From Erythrobacter sp. (lineage in GTDB: Bacteria > Pseudomonadota > Alphaproteobacteria > Sphingomonadales > Sphingomonadaceae), in assembly GCA_003483125.1 (NCBI GenBank), contig DMWU01000052.1:1-7132 (forward strand): a DNA stretch of 7,132 bases, written 5' to 3'. This document shows positions 1 to 6,565 of the stretch, one piece after another. The notes under the pieces were generated by a model. That model did no database searches and was not told the DNA's origin. It was given only the letters and a program-made list of their open reading frames with translations. Numbering within the stretch: position 1 is the stretch's first letter; each line of letters starts with the position of its first letter. A program made the translations under genes and the position numbers.

Positions 1-1
1 C

Positions 2-1249
2 CTGATCGAAACCAATCATGATTTGCTCGCCGCGCGCGCAGGGCGCCCACTCGAGATAGTGGCAGTAGCCGCGCGTGACCGATCAAGGGAACGGGGCATT
101 GATCTGTCATCCTATGATTGGGTCGACGATCTGGATGCAATTGCCAGCCGAGACGATGTGGATGTCGTGGTTGAGCTTGTTGGCGGATCTGAAGGAACTG
201 CGCTGTCGCTAGCCCAGGCGACCTTGGAGAATGGCAAGGCGCTCGTGACCGCTAACAAGGCGATGATCGCTCATCACGGAATCGCGCTCGCTACCGCCGC
301 GGAGGCGAGGGGTGCAGCGCTAAAATTCGAGGCGGCAGTCGCGGGCGGGATACCCGTGGTAAAGGGATTGCGCGAAGGCACCTCTGCCAATGCGCTCGAG
401 CGTATCTACGGCATACTCAACGGGACTTGTAACTATATCCTCTCGGCCATGGAGTCCTCAGGTGCAGGTTTCGATGAAACGCTGAAAGAGGCACAAAGAC
501 TTGGATATGCCGAAGCTGACCCTGGCTTCGATATCGAAGGGACCGACGCTGCGCATAAGCTTGCTATCCTGGCTGCAATCGGATTTGGCGCCAGGCTTGA
601 TTTTGACTCTGTTCGTGTCAGCGGGATCACGCGCATCCAGGCTGCCGATATTGCGCAGGCTGATGTGCTGGGTTTTGTCATCCGCTTGATCGCCATGGCC
701 GATGTCGAACCAGGGGCTGATGGTAAACCGCATTTGTTACAGCGTGTGCGCCCGTGCCTCGTTTCCAAAGATCATCCGCTTGCGCCGGTCGATGGGCCGA
801 CAAATGCAGTAGTTGCCGAGGGTAATTTCTCTGGACGTTTGCTGTTTCAGGGTGCTGGTGCTGGCGAAGGTCCGACTGCCAGCGCAGTAGTTGCAGATCT
901 TATCGATATTGCGCGTGACGAAGTTGGCGCGCCCTTCTCGATTCCCGTTGCGCAGCTTGCTGCCATGCCACCTGCAGAACCAGGCGATCGCATGGAGAGT
1001 ACCTATCTTCGCTTTACCGTGGCAGACCGGCCGGGCGTGCTGGCCGAAATTACTGCCGCCATGCGCGACGCTGGTGTTTCAATCGAAAGCCTCATTCAGA
1101 CGGCGCGCGCGGAAGAGGGCGGCGAGGTCTTGGTTGCTATGGTAACGCATGAAGGGCCAGAACAGTCAGTCGCCAGGGCACTCGAACTGCTTGAAGGCTC
1201 TGACAGCCTTACTGCACCACCGTTGGTTCTTCCGATCCTTCGGGCTTAG
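2..1249 (+). CDS. hom: Homoserine dehydrogenase, N-terminus cut by window edge
   Basis: Cytosolic enzyme reducing aspartate semialdehyde to homoserine with NAD(P)H, the branch point toward threonine and methionine. The reading frame is open to the window edge, so the TTG at 23 is internal. The visible protein has 415 residues; roughly 20 are missing, including the glycine-rich nucleotide-binding turn. Numbering from the first visible codon, the sequence shows TANKAM around 82-87, NGTCNY around 140, and the family signature DPGFDIEGTDAAHK at about 173-186, whose Asp182 and Lys186 correspond to the catalytic pair known in the family. GAGAGEGPTASAVV follows near 284. A C-terminal ACT domain (about 335-400, starting YLRFTVADRPGVLAEI) is the usual site of threonine feedback control; sensitivity here is inferred. 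The last 41 bp overlap the convergent minus-strand gene. No fused aspartokinase part is visible. Identification is firm. Confidence 0.97.
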   Translation: MIETNHDLLAARAGRPLEIVAVAARDRSRERGIDLSSYDWVDDLDAIASRDDVDVVVELVGGSEGTALSLAQATLENGKALVTANKAMIAHHGIALATAAEARGAALKFEAAVAGGIPVVKGLREGTSANALERIYGILNGTCNYILSAMESSGAGFDETLKEAQRLGYAEADPGFDIEGTDAAHKLAILAAIGFGARLDFDSVRVSGITRIQAADIAQADVLGFVIRLIAMADVEPGADGKPHLLQRVRPCLVSKDHPLAPVDGPTNAVVAEGNFSGRLLFQGAGAGEGPTASAVVADLIDIARDEVGAPFSIPVAQLAAMPPAEPGDRMESTYLRFTVADRPGVLAEITAAMRDAGVSIESLIQTARAEEGGEVLVAMVTHEGPEQSVARALELLEGSDSLTAPPLVLPILRA

Positions 1250-1793
1250 GCAACTCGGGAATTTCAAAGAGTTCGACATCGTCCTGGTTGAGTGGTGGTA
1301 GCCCTCTCGCAATTCGATCTGCGTCAGACCCCGACGGTGCCTTGGGCAAGGCTGTGACGTCGATTATGATCGCAGGCTCCCTTGGACAGGGAGGAATGAA
1401 GCACAGGCTCGATACCGTAGCCGGCACCTTGAATATGCCTGGCCCTGCAACGTCGGGCGGGCGCGGGTTGCCCATGTTCATCGTTTCTTCGGCATAGCGC
1501 GTCTGGGCGTCGTCATCGGGTAAGGTGCGAAACCGGTTTTGGTCGACCTTGCGCCGGCAAACTATGATCTCGCCTGACAAAATCGCTGCTTCCTGTTCGT
1601 CCGAACAGTCTTCAATTGGCGGCGGCGGACCATAGAGCTCACGCGCATCGGCTAAGACGTCTTCGCTAGTGACGGATTGTTCGCCACTGAAAGCACCATC
1701 CTGGGCTTTGGCCGCTCCTGATATGGTGGCCGATGCAAGCAAGAGTGCTATCACCAGATGATTCCTGGAATGGAAATGGACGATGCTCGACAA
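1209..1793 (-). CDS. Small exported protein of unknown function with four cysteines
   Basis: I do not recognise a named family. The 194-residue product begins with a signal peptide: a basic/polar start, a hydrophobic core LVIALLLASATI at 13-24, and a likely signal peptidase I site after AKA (28-30) before QDGA. No lipobox cysteine is seen, so it is probably a soluble periplasmic protein of about 164 residues. The mature part is acidic and proline-rich, with four cysteines at 63, 79, 131 and 136, which could form two disulfides. A segment IIVCRRKVDQNRFRTLP (76-92) recalls an 'IVVC-R...R.R' pattern that I associate with uncharacterised exported sphingomonad proteins; this is a weak recollection. 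The start is TTG, chosen because AAAAGGAG lies 6 nt upstream and the signal peptide follows at once. The gene overlaps the end of hom by 41 bp, tail to tail, and diverges from glpX across a 73-bp gap. Confidence 0.8.
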   Translation of the reverse strand: MSSIVHFHSRNHLVIALLLASATISGAAKAQDGAFSGEQSVTSEDVLADARELYGPPPPIEDCSDEQEAAILSGEIIVCRRKVDQNRFRTLPDDDAQTRYAEETMNMGNPRPPDVAGPGIFKVPATVSSLCFIPPCPREPAIIIDVTALPKAPSGSDADRIARGLPPLNQDDVELFEIPELPKPEGSEEPTVVQ

Positions 1794-1799
1794 TCACCA

Positions 1800-1807
1800 C
1801 TCCTTTT
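1800..1807 (-). promoter_or_regulatory. Ribosome-binding site that fixes a TTG start
   Basis: On the minus strand this reads AAAAGGAG, followed by 6 nt and then TTG at 1793-1791. The strong match and ideal spacing support the unusual TTG start of the exported protein over the GTG at its codon 14, which would shorten the signal peptide and has no comparable site before it. Confidence 0.7.
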
Positions 1808-1866
1808 GTCTAAGCGCCCATGCAATAAAGCTATCTCAACACTCACCGGGTGGGACTTAATTACCA

Positions 1867-2862
1867 ATGAACACCGATATTCTGGCCAAGAAATCCAAGC
1901 CCGATAACGCCCTGGACCGGGTGCTGGTTCTTGAAATGGTGCGCGTCACAGAGGCCGCGGCTGTTGCTGCATCGCAATTGATCGGACGCGGCGACGAGAA
2001 AGCGGCCGATGCTGCTGCAGTCGAAGCCATGCGCCGCGCCTTTGACGATCTCTATATGGACGGAACGGTCGTGATAGGAGAGGGCGAACGGGATGAAGCG
2101 CCCATGCTTTATATCGGCGAGAAAGTAGGCGGCGCGCCTGGCAAAGGTCCCAAGATCGATATTGCGCTTGATCCGCTTGAAGGCACCACAATCACGGCAA
2201 AGGCAGGCCCCAACGCCTTGGCTGTGCTGGCCGCGGCGGAGCAGGGCCATCTCCTCAATGCGCCCGATGTCTATATGGACAAGCTGGCGGTCGGCCCCGG
2301 TTATCCCGATGGGATAATCGACCTTGCTAAGACACCGACCCAGAACGTGGAAGCGGTTGCCGCGGCCAAGGGGGTCAAACCATCCGAAATTATCGTCTGT
2401 GTCCTTGATCGTCCGCGTCATGCCGATTTAATTGCGGAACTACGCGGCATCGGTTGCGGCGTGGTCTTGATTGGCGATGGCGATGTGGCAGGCGTGATTG
2501 CCGTCACGGACGAGGAAACCACTATCGACATGTATATGGGCCAGGGTGGCGCGCCGGAGGGCGTGCTTGCTGCTGCTGCCCTGCGCTGTGTCGGCGGCCA
2601 GTTCAATGGCCGTTTGGTCTTCCGAAATGAAGATGAGAAGCGCCGTGCGCGGCAATGGGGCATTGAAGAGCTTGATCGTATCTATACGCGCGATGATCTT
2701 GCCAAGGGGGATTGCATCTTTGCGCCGACGGGCGTCACGTCAGGATCGCTACTTGATGGGGTCAAGAGGCTACGCGGCGGCAAGATGACGACGCACAGCG
2801 TTGTCATGCGGGCCTCAAGCGGTACCGTTAGATGGGTCAGGGGCGAACATCGCATCAGTTAA
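1867..2862 (+). CDS. glpX: Class II fructose-1,6-bisphosphatase (GlpX type)
   Basis: Cytosolic, metal-dependent hydrolysis of fructose-1,6-bisphosphate to fructose-6-phosphate, the committed gluconeogenic step; members in some organisms also act on sedoheptulose-1,7-bisphosphate. The 331-residue length is normal for the family. Seen in order: GRGDEKAAD (40-48), GEGERDEAPMLYIGE (71-85), the metal-binding DPLEGTT (102-108), GDGD (203-206), GGAPEG (227-232), and a C-terminal TTHSVVMR segment (308-315). These mark class II rather than the unrelated class I (Fbp) fold. The acidic residues in the first, second, third and fifth motifs are the likely metal ligands by family analogy. The ATG at 1867 has only a weak purine-rich site (GGGTGGGA at 1848-1855, 11 nt away). 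It diverges from the exported-protein gene and is followed by a 128-bp spacer before prs, so it may be transcribed alone. Confidence 0.96.
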   Translation: MNTDILAKKSKPDNALDRVLVLEMVRVTEAAAVAASQLIGRGDEKAADAAAVEAMRRAFDDLYMDGTVVIGEGERDEAPMLYIGEKVGGAPGKGPKIDIALDPLEGTTITAKAGPNALAVLAAAEQGHLLNAPDVYMDKLAVGPGYPDGIIDLAKTPTQNVEAVAAAKGVKPSEIIVCVLDRPRHADLIAELRGIGCGVVLIGDGDVAGVIAVTDEETTIDMYMGQGGAPEGVLAAAALRCVGGQFNGRLVFRNEDEKRRARQWGIEELDRIYTRDDLAKGDCIFAPTGVTSGSLLDGVKRLRGGKMTTHSVVMRASSGTVRWVRGEHRIS

Positions 2863-2920
2863 CCGGAGCCTCCGGCGGGCCTTGGTTCGGTTCAAATGCT
2901 CCCCGTTGGGCAAAACGCCC
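2863..2920 (+). terminator. Possible weak terminator region after glpX
   Basis: Right after the glpX stop lies CCGGAGCCTCCGG (2863-2875), able to form a 4-bp stem with a 5-nt loop. Further on, GGGC-AAAAC-GCCC (2908-2920) is followed by TTCTAT. Either could slow polymerase, but the stems are short and there is no real T run, so a factor-independent terminator is only a suggestion. Confidence 0.25.
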
Positions 2921-2963
2921 TTCTATGCTCTGTTGCAATTGCGTGACTCTCGTCTAGGCGAGT

Positions 2964-2977
2964 GATGCAGCTGCATC
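2964..2977. promoter_or_regulatory. 14-bp perfect palindrome abutting the prs ribosome-binding site
   Basis: GATGCAGCTGCATC is a perfect 14-bp palindrome ending 13 nt before the prs start codon and touching the ribosome-binding site GGAGA (2978-2982). A shorter perfect palindrome, GCAATTGC, lies at 2935-2942. The long one could be an operator for a dimeric regulator, or in RNA a small hairpin next to the ribosome-binding site. The sequence shows only the symmetry; function is inferred. Confidence 0.4.
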
Positions 2978-2990
2978 GGAGATTCGTACC

Positions 2991-3926
2991 ATGAAGATCA
3001 TGTCCGGCAATTCAAACCTGCCGCTTGCCAGGGCCATTGCCGCCTATCTCGAAATGCCGCTTACCGATGCGAGCGTCAGGCGATTTGCCGACGAAGAGGT
3101 CTTTGTCGAAATTCACGAGAATGTACGCGGCGAGGACGTGTTCATTATCCAGCCGACAAGCTTCCCGGCAAACGACAATTTGATGGAATTGCTGATCTGC
3201 ATCGATGCGCTCAAGCGTGCATCGGCCAAGAGAATCACGGCTGTTGTTCCCTATTTCGGATATGCCAGGCAAGACCGGAAGCCCGGCCCGCGCACTCCGA
3301 TCTCAGCAAAATTGGTGGCTGACTTGATCACCCGAGCTGGAGCGGACCGTGTGTTGGCCGTCGATCTGCATGCCGGGCAGATCCAGGGCTTCTTCGATAT
3401 TCCAACCGATAATCTCTATGCTGCACCTGTCATGGCTGCGGATATCCAGGCGCGCTATGGCGAACAGGATTTGATGGTCGTCTCACCCGATGTCGGGGGC
3501 GTTGTGCGCGCCCGCGCATTGGCTAAACGCCTCGACAATGCACCATTGGCAATCGTTGACAAGCGCCGGGATCGCCCTGGCGAGAGTGAAGTGATGAATA
3601 TTATCGGCGACGTCACGGGCAGGCACTGCATCCTGATCGACGATATCGTCGATTCAGGGGGTACTCTGTGCAATGCCGCGGAAGCACTGCTCAACCAAGG
3701 CGCAGCTAGCGTCGCGGCATACATTACGCACGGCGTGCTCTCGGGGGGTGCGGTGGCGCGGGTAGATGGTTCCAAGCTGAAGGAGCTGGTGATTACGGAT
3801 TCGATTAAGCCGACTGAAGCCGCCGAGGCATCTGACAGAATCCGCATCCTCACAATCGCTCCACTTATTGGTGAAGCGGTTCGGCGGATTGCTGATGAAA
3901 GCTCGGTTTCCAGCCTTTTCGATTGA
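2991..3926 (+). CDS. prs: Ribose-phosphate pyrophosphokinase (PRPP synthetase), class I
   Basis: Transfers pyrophosphate from ATP to ribose-5-phosphate, giving PRPP for purine, pyrimidine, NAD, histidine and tryptophan synthesis; cytosolic, usually hexameric. The 311-residue product has the family motifs in order: [10 protein letters not shown] (32-41), the ATP-binding flexible region [10 protein letters not shown] (88-97), [11 protein letters not shown] (125-135), [13 protein letters not shown] (163-175), DKRR (190-193, with Lys191 matching the catalytic lysine of the family), and the ribose-5-phosphate loop [12 protein letters not shown] (215-226). Length and motifs fit class I enzymes, which are normally activated by phosphate and inhibited by ADP. 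The start at 2991 has GGAGA 8 nt upstream and gives the usual N-terminus MKIMSGNSN; an ATG three codons in is less well placed. The upstream palindrome may bear on its control. The following gene is probably histidine-biosynthetic, so PRPP supply sits beside a pathway that uses it. Confidence 0.97.
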   Translation: MKIMSGNSNLPLARAIAAYLEMPLTDASVRRFADEEVFVEIHENVRGEDVFIIQPTSFPANDNLMELLICIDALKRASAKRITAVVPYFGYARQDRKPGPRTPISAKLVADLITRAGADRVLAVDLHAGQIQGFFDIPTDNLYAAPVMAADIQARYGEQDLMVVSPDVGGVVRARALAKRLDNAPLAIVDKRRDRPGESEVMNIIGDVTGRHCILIDDIVDSGGTLCNAAEALLNQGAASVAAYITHGVLSGGAVARVDGSKLKELVITDSIKPTEAAEASDRIRILTIAPLIGEAVRRIADESSVSSLFD

Positions 3927-3935
3927 ACTTGGTTC

Positions 3936-3968
3936 TCGATATCCTTTGATAGGCAGGGCGGATATCGA
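3936..3968. promoter_or_regulatory. 9-bp inverted repeat between prs and hisN
   Basis: TCGATATCC (3936-3944) is mirrored exactly by GGATATCGA (3960-3968) across a 15-nt spacer. Each arm contains its own GATATC palindrome, with centres 23 bp apart. It starts 10 bp after the prs stop codon. It could be a hairpin at the end of the prs transcript, although no T run follows, or a two-site operator for the next gene, whose start lies 60 bp downstream. TTGATA in the spacer (3946-3951) resembles a -35 element, but I see no convincing -10 partner. Confidence 0.4.
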
Positions 3969-4027
3969 CTATCAGAAGAGACGATTACTGAAATTTCATT
4001 GCATATTTGCGAAACAGGACTTTTGTC

Positions 4028-4798
4028 ATGAGAAACCCGGATGTTGTCCTCGCCAACCGCCTGGCCGATGCTGCCGGGGAAGTAATCGGACCCCTGTTTC
4101 GGGGTGAATGGAGCGAGGAGCAAAAGCTGGATCGGAGCTTTGTGACCGAGGCCGATCGCGCGGCCGAGGCCGCTATGCGCGCGATCATCGAGGCCGAGCG
4201 GCCGGAAGACGGAATACTTGGTGAAGAATTCGGCCAGCGCAATGAGGGCGCAGGCCGGCAATGGGTACTCGATCCGATTGACGGTACCACCAGCTTTATC
4301 GCCGGACGCCCGATTTTTGGCACATTGATTGCCTTGGTTCAGGATGGTTGGCCAATCCTCGGCGTCATCGACCAACCAATACTGAAAGAGCGCTGGGTTG
4401 GCGTCGTAGGCGAAGGCACGACGCTAAATGGCAAAGCTATCTGTTCGGCTCCTTGCCGAGAGCTTTCCTCCGCGGTGCTTGGCACTACTACCCCACATCA
4501 GTTTCAAGGAGCAGATGTCGATGCTTTCATGGGGGTCGCGAAATCGGTTGCTGAGCGCAAGATCATCTATGGCGGCGATTGCTATAATTACGCACTGGTC
4601 GCCTCCGGCCATGTCGACCTGGTCATCGAAGCGGGGCTCCAATTGCATGACTATGCCGCGCTGGTGCCCGTAGTTGAGGGCGCAGGCGGGATGATGAGCG
4701 ATTGGCAGGGCAATCCACTTGATGCTGGAAGCGATGGCAGGGTTATCGCATTAGGCGATCCCGCCCGCCTCGAGGATGTGCTTGAGGCAATGGGCTAG
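4028..4798 (+). CDS. hisN: Histidinol-phosphatase of the inositol-monophosphatase family
   Basis: Mg-dependent phosphomonoesterase, most likely removing phosphate from L-histidinol phosphate, the penultimate stage of histidine synthesis. Family motifs in the 256-residue protein: VTEAD (39-43), GEEFG (65-69), WVLDPIDGTTSF (79-90) with metal ligands Asp82 and Asp85, and the second signature GGDCYNYALVASGHVDLVIE (182-201), followed by LHDYAALVPVVEGAGG (206-221) with Asp208. The 'D.AALVPVVEGAGG' ending is the form I associate with HisN rather than SuhB or CysQ, but an inositol-1-phosphatase role cannot be excluded. The ATG at 4028 is preferred over the in-frame TTG at 4007 because AGGA (4016-4019) lies 8 nt before it and the family-like sequence begins there. 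It follows prs by 101 bp, with an inverted repeat in the gap; co-transcription is possible but not shown. A 131-bp leader separates it from rpmI. Confidence 0.88.
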   Translation: MRNPDVVLANRLADAAGEVIGPLFRGEWSEEQKLDRSFVTEADRAAEAAMRAIIEAERPEDGILGEEFGQRNEGAGRQWVLDPIDGTTSFIAGRPIFGTLIALVQDGWPILGVIDQPILKERWVGVVGEGTTLNGKAICSAPCRELSSAVLGTTTPHQFQGADVDAFMGVAKSVAERKIIYGGDCYNYALVASGHVDLVIEAGLQLHDYAALVPVVEGAGGMMSDWQGNPLDAGSDGRVIALGDPARLEDVLEAMG

Positions 4799-4872
4799 CC
4801 CCCTTCAAAGCTTGCATTCTGGCCAGATTGCGCTAATTGCGCGCGTTTCAAAGACACGAATCAAGCATCCGG

Positions 4873-4918
4873 CCTGGCTGAAAGGGCTGCCAGGGCTGGT
4901 CGAGCGTGTCCCTGACCA
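4873..4918 (+). promoter_or_regulatory. rpmI leader: two candidate stems next to the ribosome-binding site
   Basis: Two inverted repeats lie back to back in the leader: CCTGGC (4873-4878) with GCCAGG (4889-4894), and TGGTC (4897-4901) with GACCA (4914-4918). The second ends on the first base of the AAGGAG ribosome-binding site, so forming it could hinder translation. In several bacteria L20 represses its own operon by binding the leader RNA; this leader is a reasonable place for such a site, but I cannot match it to a known L20 leader fold. Confidence 0.35.
4876..4902 (+). repeat. Three tandem 9-nt repeats in the rpmI leader
   Basis: Three consecutive 9-nt units each begin with GGCTG: GGCTGAAAG at 4876, GGCTGCCAG at 4885, and GGCTGGTCG at 4894. 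The first five bases are identical in all three, and the AG ending is shared by the first two. They span the candidate stems and end 15 nt before the ribosome-binding site. Chance is possible in such a short stretch. Confidence 0.4.
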
Positions 4919-4923
4919 AGGAG
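4918..4923 (+). promoter_or_regulatory. Ribosome-binding site that sets the rpmI start
   Basis: AAGGAG lies 6 nt before the ATG at 4930. It places the L35 start there and rules out the longer in-frame reading from GTG at 4906, which would put this site inside the coding region. Confidence 0.8.
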
Positions 4924-4929
4924 ACGAAA

Positions 4930-5133
4930 ATGCCCAAACTGAAGACTAAGAGCGGTGTGAAGAAACGCTTCAAGATCACCGCGAACGGCAAGATCAAGCA
5001 TGGTGTGGCTGGCAAGCGTCACCGCCTGATCAGCCATAATGCGAAGTATATCCGCACCAACCGTGGCACTACTGTCCTGTCGGAAGCCGACACAAAGACA
5101 GTGAAGAAATGGGCCCCATACGGGCTCGATTGA
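4930..5133 (+). CDS. rpmI: Large ribosomal subunit protein L35 (bL35)
   Basis: Component of the 50S subunit. The 67-residue, strongly basic product starts [15 protein letters not shown], then [15 protein letters not shown] and the conserved C-terminal stretch before WAPYGLD; length and sequence are typical of bL35. It is followed after 26 bp by rplT, the standard pairing. infC, which often precedes the pair in other phyla, is absent; hisN lies upstream instead. The 131-bp leader holds repeats and possible stems that may be the site of autoregulation. Confidence 0.97.
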   Translation: MPKLKTKSGVKKRFKITANGKIKHGVAGKRHRLISHNAKYIRTNRGTTVLSEADTKTVKKWAPYGLD

Positions 5134-5159
5134 GCGCGCTGGTTTAAGGAGAATTTGAA

Positions 5160-5519
5160 ATGCCTCGCATCAAACGCGGCGTCACCACGCGCCAGAAGCA
5201 CAAGCGACTACTAGACCAGGCCAAGGGCTATCGCGGTCGTCGCAAGAACACCATCCGCATCGCGCGGCAGGCAGTCGAAAAGGCTGGCCAGTACGCCTAT
5301 CGTGATCGCAAGGTTAAGAAGCGCAATTTCCGTGCACTCTGGATCCAGCGCATAAATGCAGCTGTCCGCGCGGAAGGCCTTACCTATTCGCAGTTCATGT
5401 ATGGCGCCAAGCTTGCCGGCATCGAACTCGACCGCAAAGCAATGGCCGACCTAGCCATGAACGAAGGCGCTGCCTTCAAGGCGGTTATTGCGGAAGCGAA
5501 AGCAGCCCTTCCGGCTTAA
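5160..5519 (+). CDS. rplT: Large ribosomal subunit protein L20 (bL20)
   Basis: Early 50S assembly protein that binds 23S rRNA and, in studied bacteria, represses its own operon mRNA. The 119-residue product is typical in length and content: [16 protein letters not shown], then [19 protein letters not shown] (22-40), [11 protein letters not shown] near 45-55, and [20 protein letters not shown] (58-77); the C-terminal globular part carries [10 protein letters not shown] (84-93). AAGGAG (5146-5151) sits 8 nt before the ATG. It is almost certainly co-transcribed with rpmI. The stop codon is partly inside a 10-bp perfect inverted repeat, so the transcript is likely shaped right at its end. pheS, which often follows directly, is here displaced by about 1.4 kb of regulator genes. 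Confidence 0.98.
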   Translation: MPRIKRGVTTRQKHKRLLDQAKGYRGRRKNTIRIARQAVEKAGQYAYRDRKVKKRNFRALWIQRINAAVRAEGLTYSQFMYGAKLAGIELDRKAMADLAMNEGAAFKAVIAEAKAALPA

Positions 5520-5566
5520 GGCCTGAACTGGCTGGCCAAATAGGGACGCCGCGGCATTCAGGCCTT
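5518..5566. terminator. 10-bp perfect stem overlapping the rplT stop codon
   Basis: AAGGCCTGAA (5518-5527) is mirrored exactly by TTCAGGCCTT (5557-5566), with a 29-nt loop between. The left arm begins within the rplT TAA. The stem is strong but the loop is large and no T run follows directly, so it is not a textbook factor-independent terminator. It may be a weak terminator, an mRNA 3'-end stabiliser, or one half of a two-state structure with the overlapping stem at 5564-5598. Confidence 0.5.
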
Positions 5567-5598
5567 GGCGCTCTAAGTACTTTTATATCAGCGCCAAG
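5564..5598. promoter_or_regulatory. Second 9-bp inverted repeat, overlapping the first
   Basis: CTTGGCGCT (5564-5572) is mirrored exactly by AGCGCCAAG (5590-5598) around a 17-nt AT-rich loop containing TACTTTTATATC. Its left arm shares three bases (5564-5566) with the right arm of the preceding stem, so both cannot form completely in one RNA. Its right arm also overlaps a third small repeat, GCCAA/TTGGC (5593-5604). The AT-rich loop could alternatively hold a -10 promoter element for the regulator gene starting near 5614, making the arms an operator. Confidence 0.45.
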
Positions 5599-5613
5599 TT
5601 TGGCAATGCGCAG

Positions 5614-6510
5614 ATGATGGGCATCATGGGGAAACAAGCCAAGCCGAATGCGGTTGTCGGCAGTCGCTTCTTTGCGCCTCCGGCAGAGTTCGACGGTTGC
5701 TTCACAACATTTTATCGACTGGAGCTGGATGTAGAGCGCGGCGGTGTAGTCAGTGACTACCTGCTGCCGGAATGGGCCAATATACGCTTTTTCTCGGGTG
5801 CCACGCCTTGGGGTCAGATCGAAGGCGGGTCAGTTGTGCAAGGCACCGATTTTACGGCGACCGGCCCCAGTTCGCATCCGACGAAATTCACTCTGGGCAC
5901 ATCAAGAATGTGGGGTGTCGGCTTCTTGCCACTTGGCTGGGCCCGCTTCTTCGATGTGGGCGCGGACAGCGCGGCCAATAACGCAGCGGATGGCCATTCG
6001 CACCCGGCGTTTCGCAAGTTCTCAAAACTTGCGAAGGTCTTGTGCGATTCGCAGGTCGATGAGGCGGAGCAGTTAGATTATCTGACACGCGAATTGCAGG
6101 CGCTGATGCGGCCTAATCGTGATGAAGACAGGATATTGCGCGTCCATCAATGTCTGTTGGACACGAAGCTTACCAGAGTTGCGGGCTTTGCCGAAGAGGC
6201 TGGGGTGAGCACGCGCACACTTGGAAGAATTTGCCGCCGCTATTTCGGCTTTCCCCCCAAGCTTCTTCTACGGCGCCAACGCTTTATTCGCAGCCTCGTT
6301 TCCTTTCTTCTTCATGCTGGTCGCAACTGGACCGAGGCGATGGACGAACACTATCACGACCAGGCGCAGTTCACGCGAGAGTTTCAGCAGTTCATGCGGA
6401 TGAAGCCAAAGAAATATGCCGCGCTTGACCATCTTATCCTTTCGTCATTCATGGAAATGCGCTCGCGCGTTTGGGGCTCGCCAGTAGGAACATTGGATTC
6501 ACCTAACTGA
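5614..6510 (+). CDS. AraC-family DNA-binding transcriptional regulator
   Basis: A 298-residue regulator with a C-terminal AraC-type DNA-binding domain (about 173-272). The first helix-turn-helix lies around VAGFAEEAGVSTRTLGRICRR (189-209), followed by FGFPPKLLLRRQRF (211-224), and the second around YHDQAQFTREFQQFM (247-261). The N-terminal part (about 19-140) has FFAPPAEFDGCF, DYLLPEWANIRFF (48-60), a GTSRMWGVGFLPLGWARFF stretch (95-113) and DGHSHPAF (126-133); it resembles the sensor half found with this domain in sphingomonad regulators, of unknown ligand. Start uncertain: ATGs at 5614, 5617 and 5626 all lack a good ribosome-binding site; family-like sequence begins at residue 19. It sits between rplT and pheS with a decayed paralogue directly after it. 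Targets cannot be inferred from its neighbours, all of which are housekeeping. No membrane segment or signal peptide is seen. Confidence 0.88.
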   Translation: MMGIMGKQAKPNAVVGSRFFAPPAEFDGCFTTFYRLELDVERGGVVSDYLLPEWANIRFFSGATPWGQIEGGSVVQGTDFTATGPSSHPTKFTLGTSRMWGVGFLPLGWARFFDVGADSAANNAADGHSHPAFRKFSKLAKVLCDSQVDEAEQLDYLTRELQALMRPNRDEDRILRVHQCLLDTKLTRVAGFAEEAGVSTRTLGRICRRYFGFPPKLLLRRQRFIRSLVSFLLHAGRNWTEAMDEHYHDQAQFTREFQQFMRMKPKKYAALDHLILSSFMEMRSRVWGSPVGTLDSPN

Positions 6511-6565
6511 TGCACGCAACGAGGCCGGAATTTCCAGGGCTTTCCAAGCCTGTTGTAAGGAATGT

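Noticed and set aside
526..539. 14-bp palindrome CTTCGATATCGAAG within hom
   Set aside because: It encodes the conserved GFDIEG part of the catalytic signature, so the symmetry is explained by coding constraint.
1861..2421. 186-codon minus-strand open frame inside glpX
   Set aside because: Fully antisense to a well-conserved gene, with no family resemblance and no good ribosome-binding site seen.
4007..4027. TTG at 4007 as a longer hisN start
   Set aside because: It adds seven residues unlike the family and would put the likely ribosome-binding site AGGA inside the coding region.
3455..4375. 306-codon minus-strand open frame across the end of prs and the start of hisN
   Set aside because: It lies antisense to two firmly identified enzymes, shows no recognisable motif and has serine/arginine-rich shadow composition typical of reverse frames in GC-rich coding DNA.
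4792..4801. GGGCTAGCCC at the hisN stop as a terminator
   Set aside because: A 10-bp palindrome with no room for a loop leaves only a 3-bp stem, and no T run follows.
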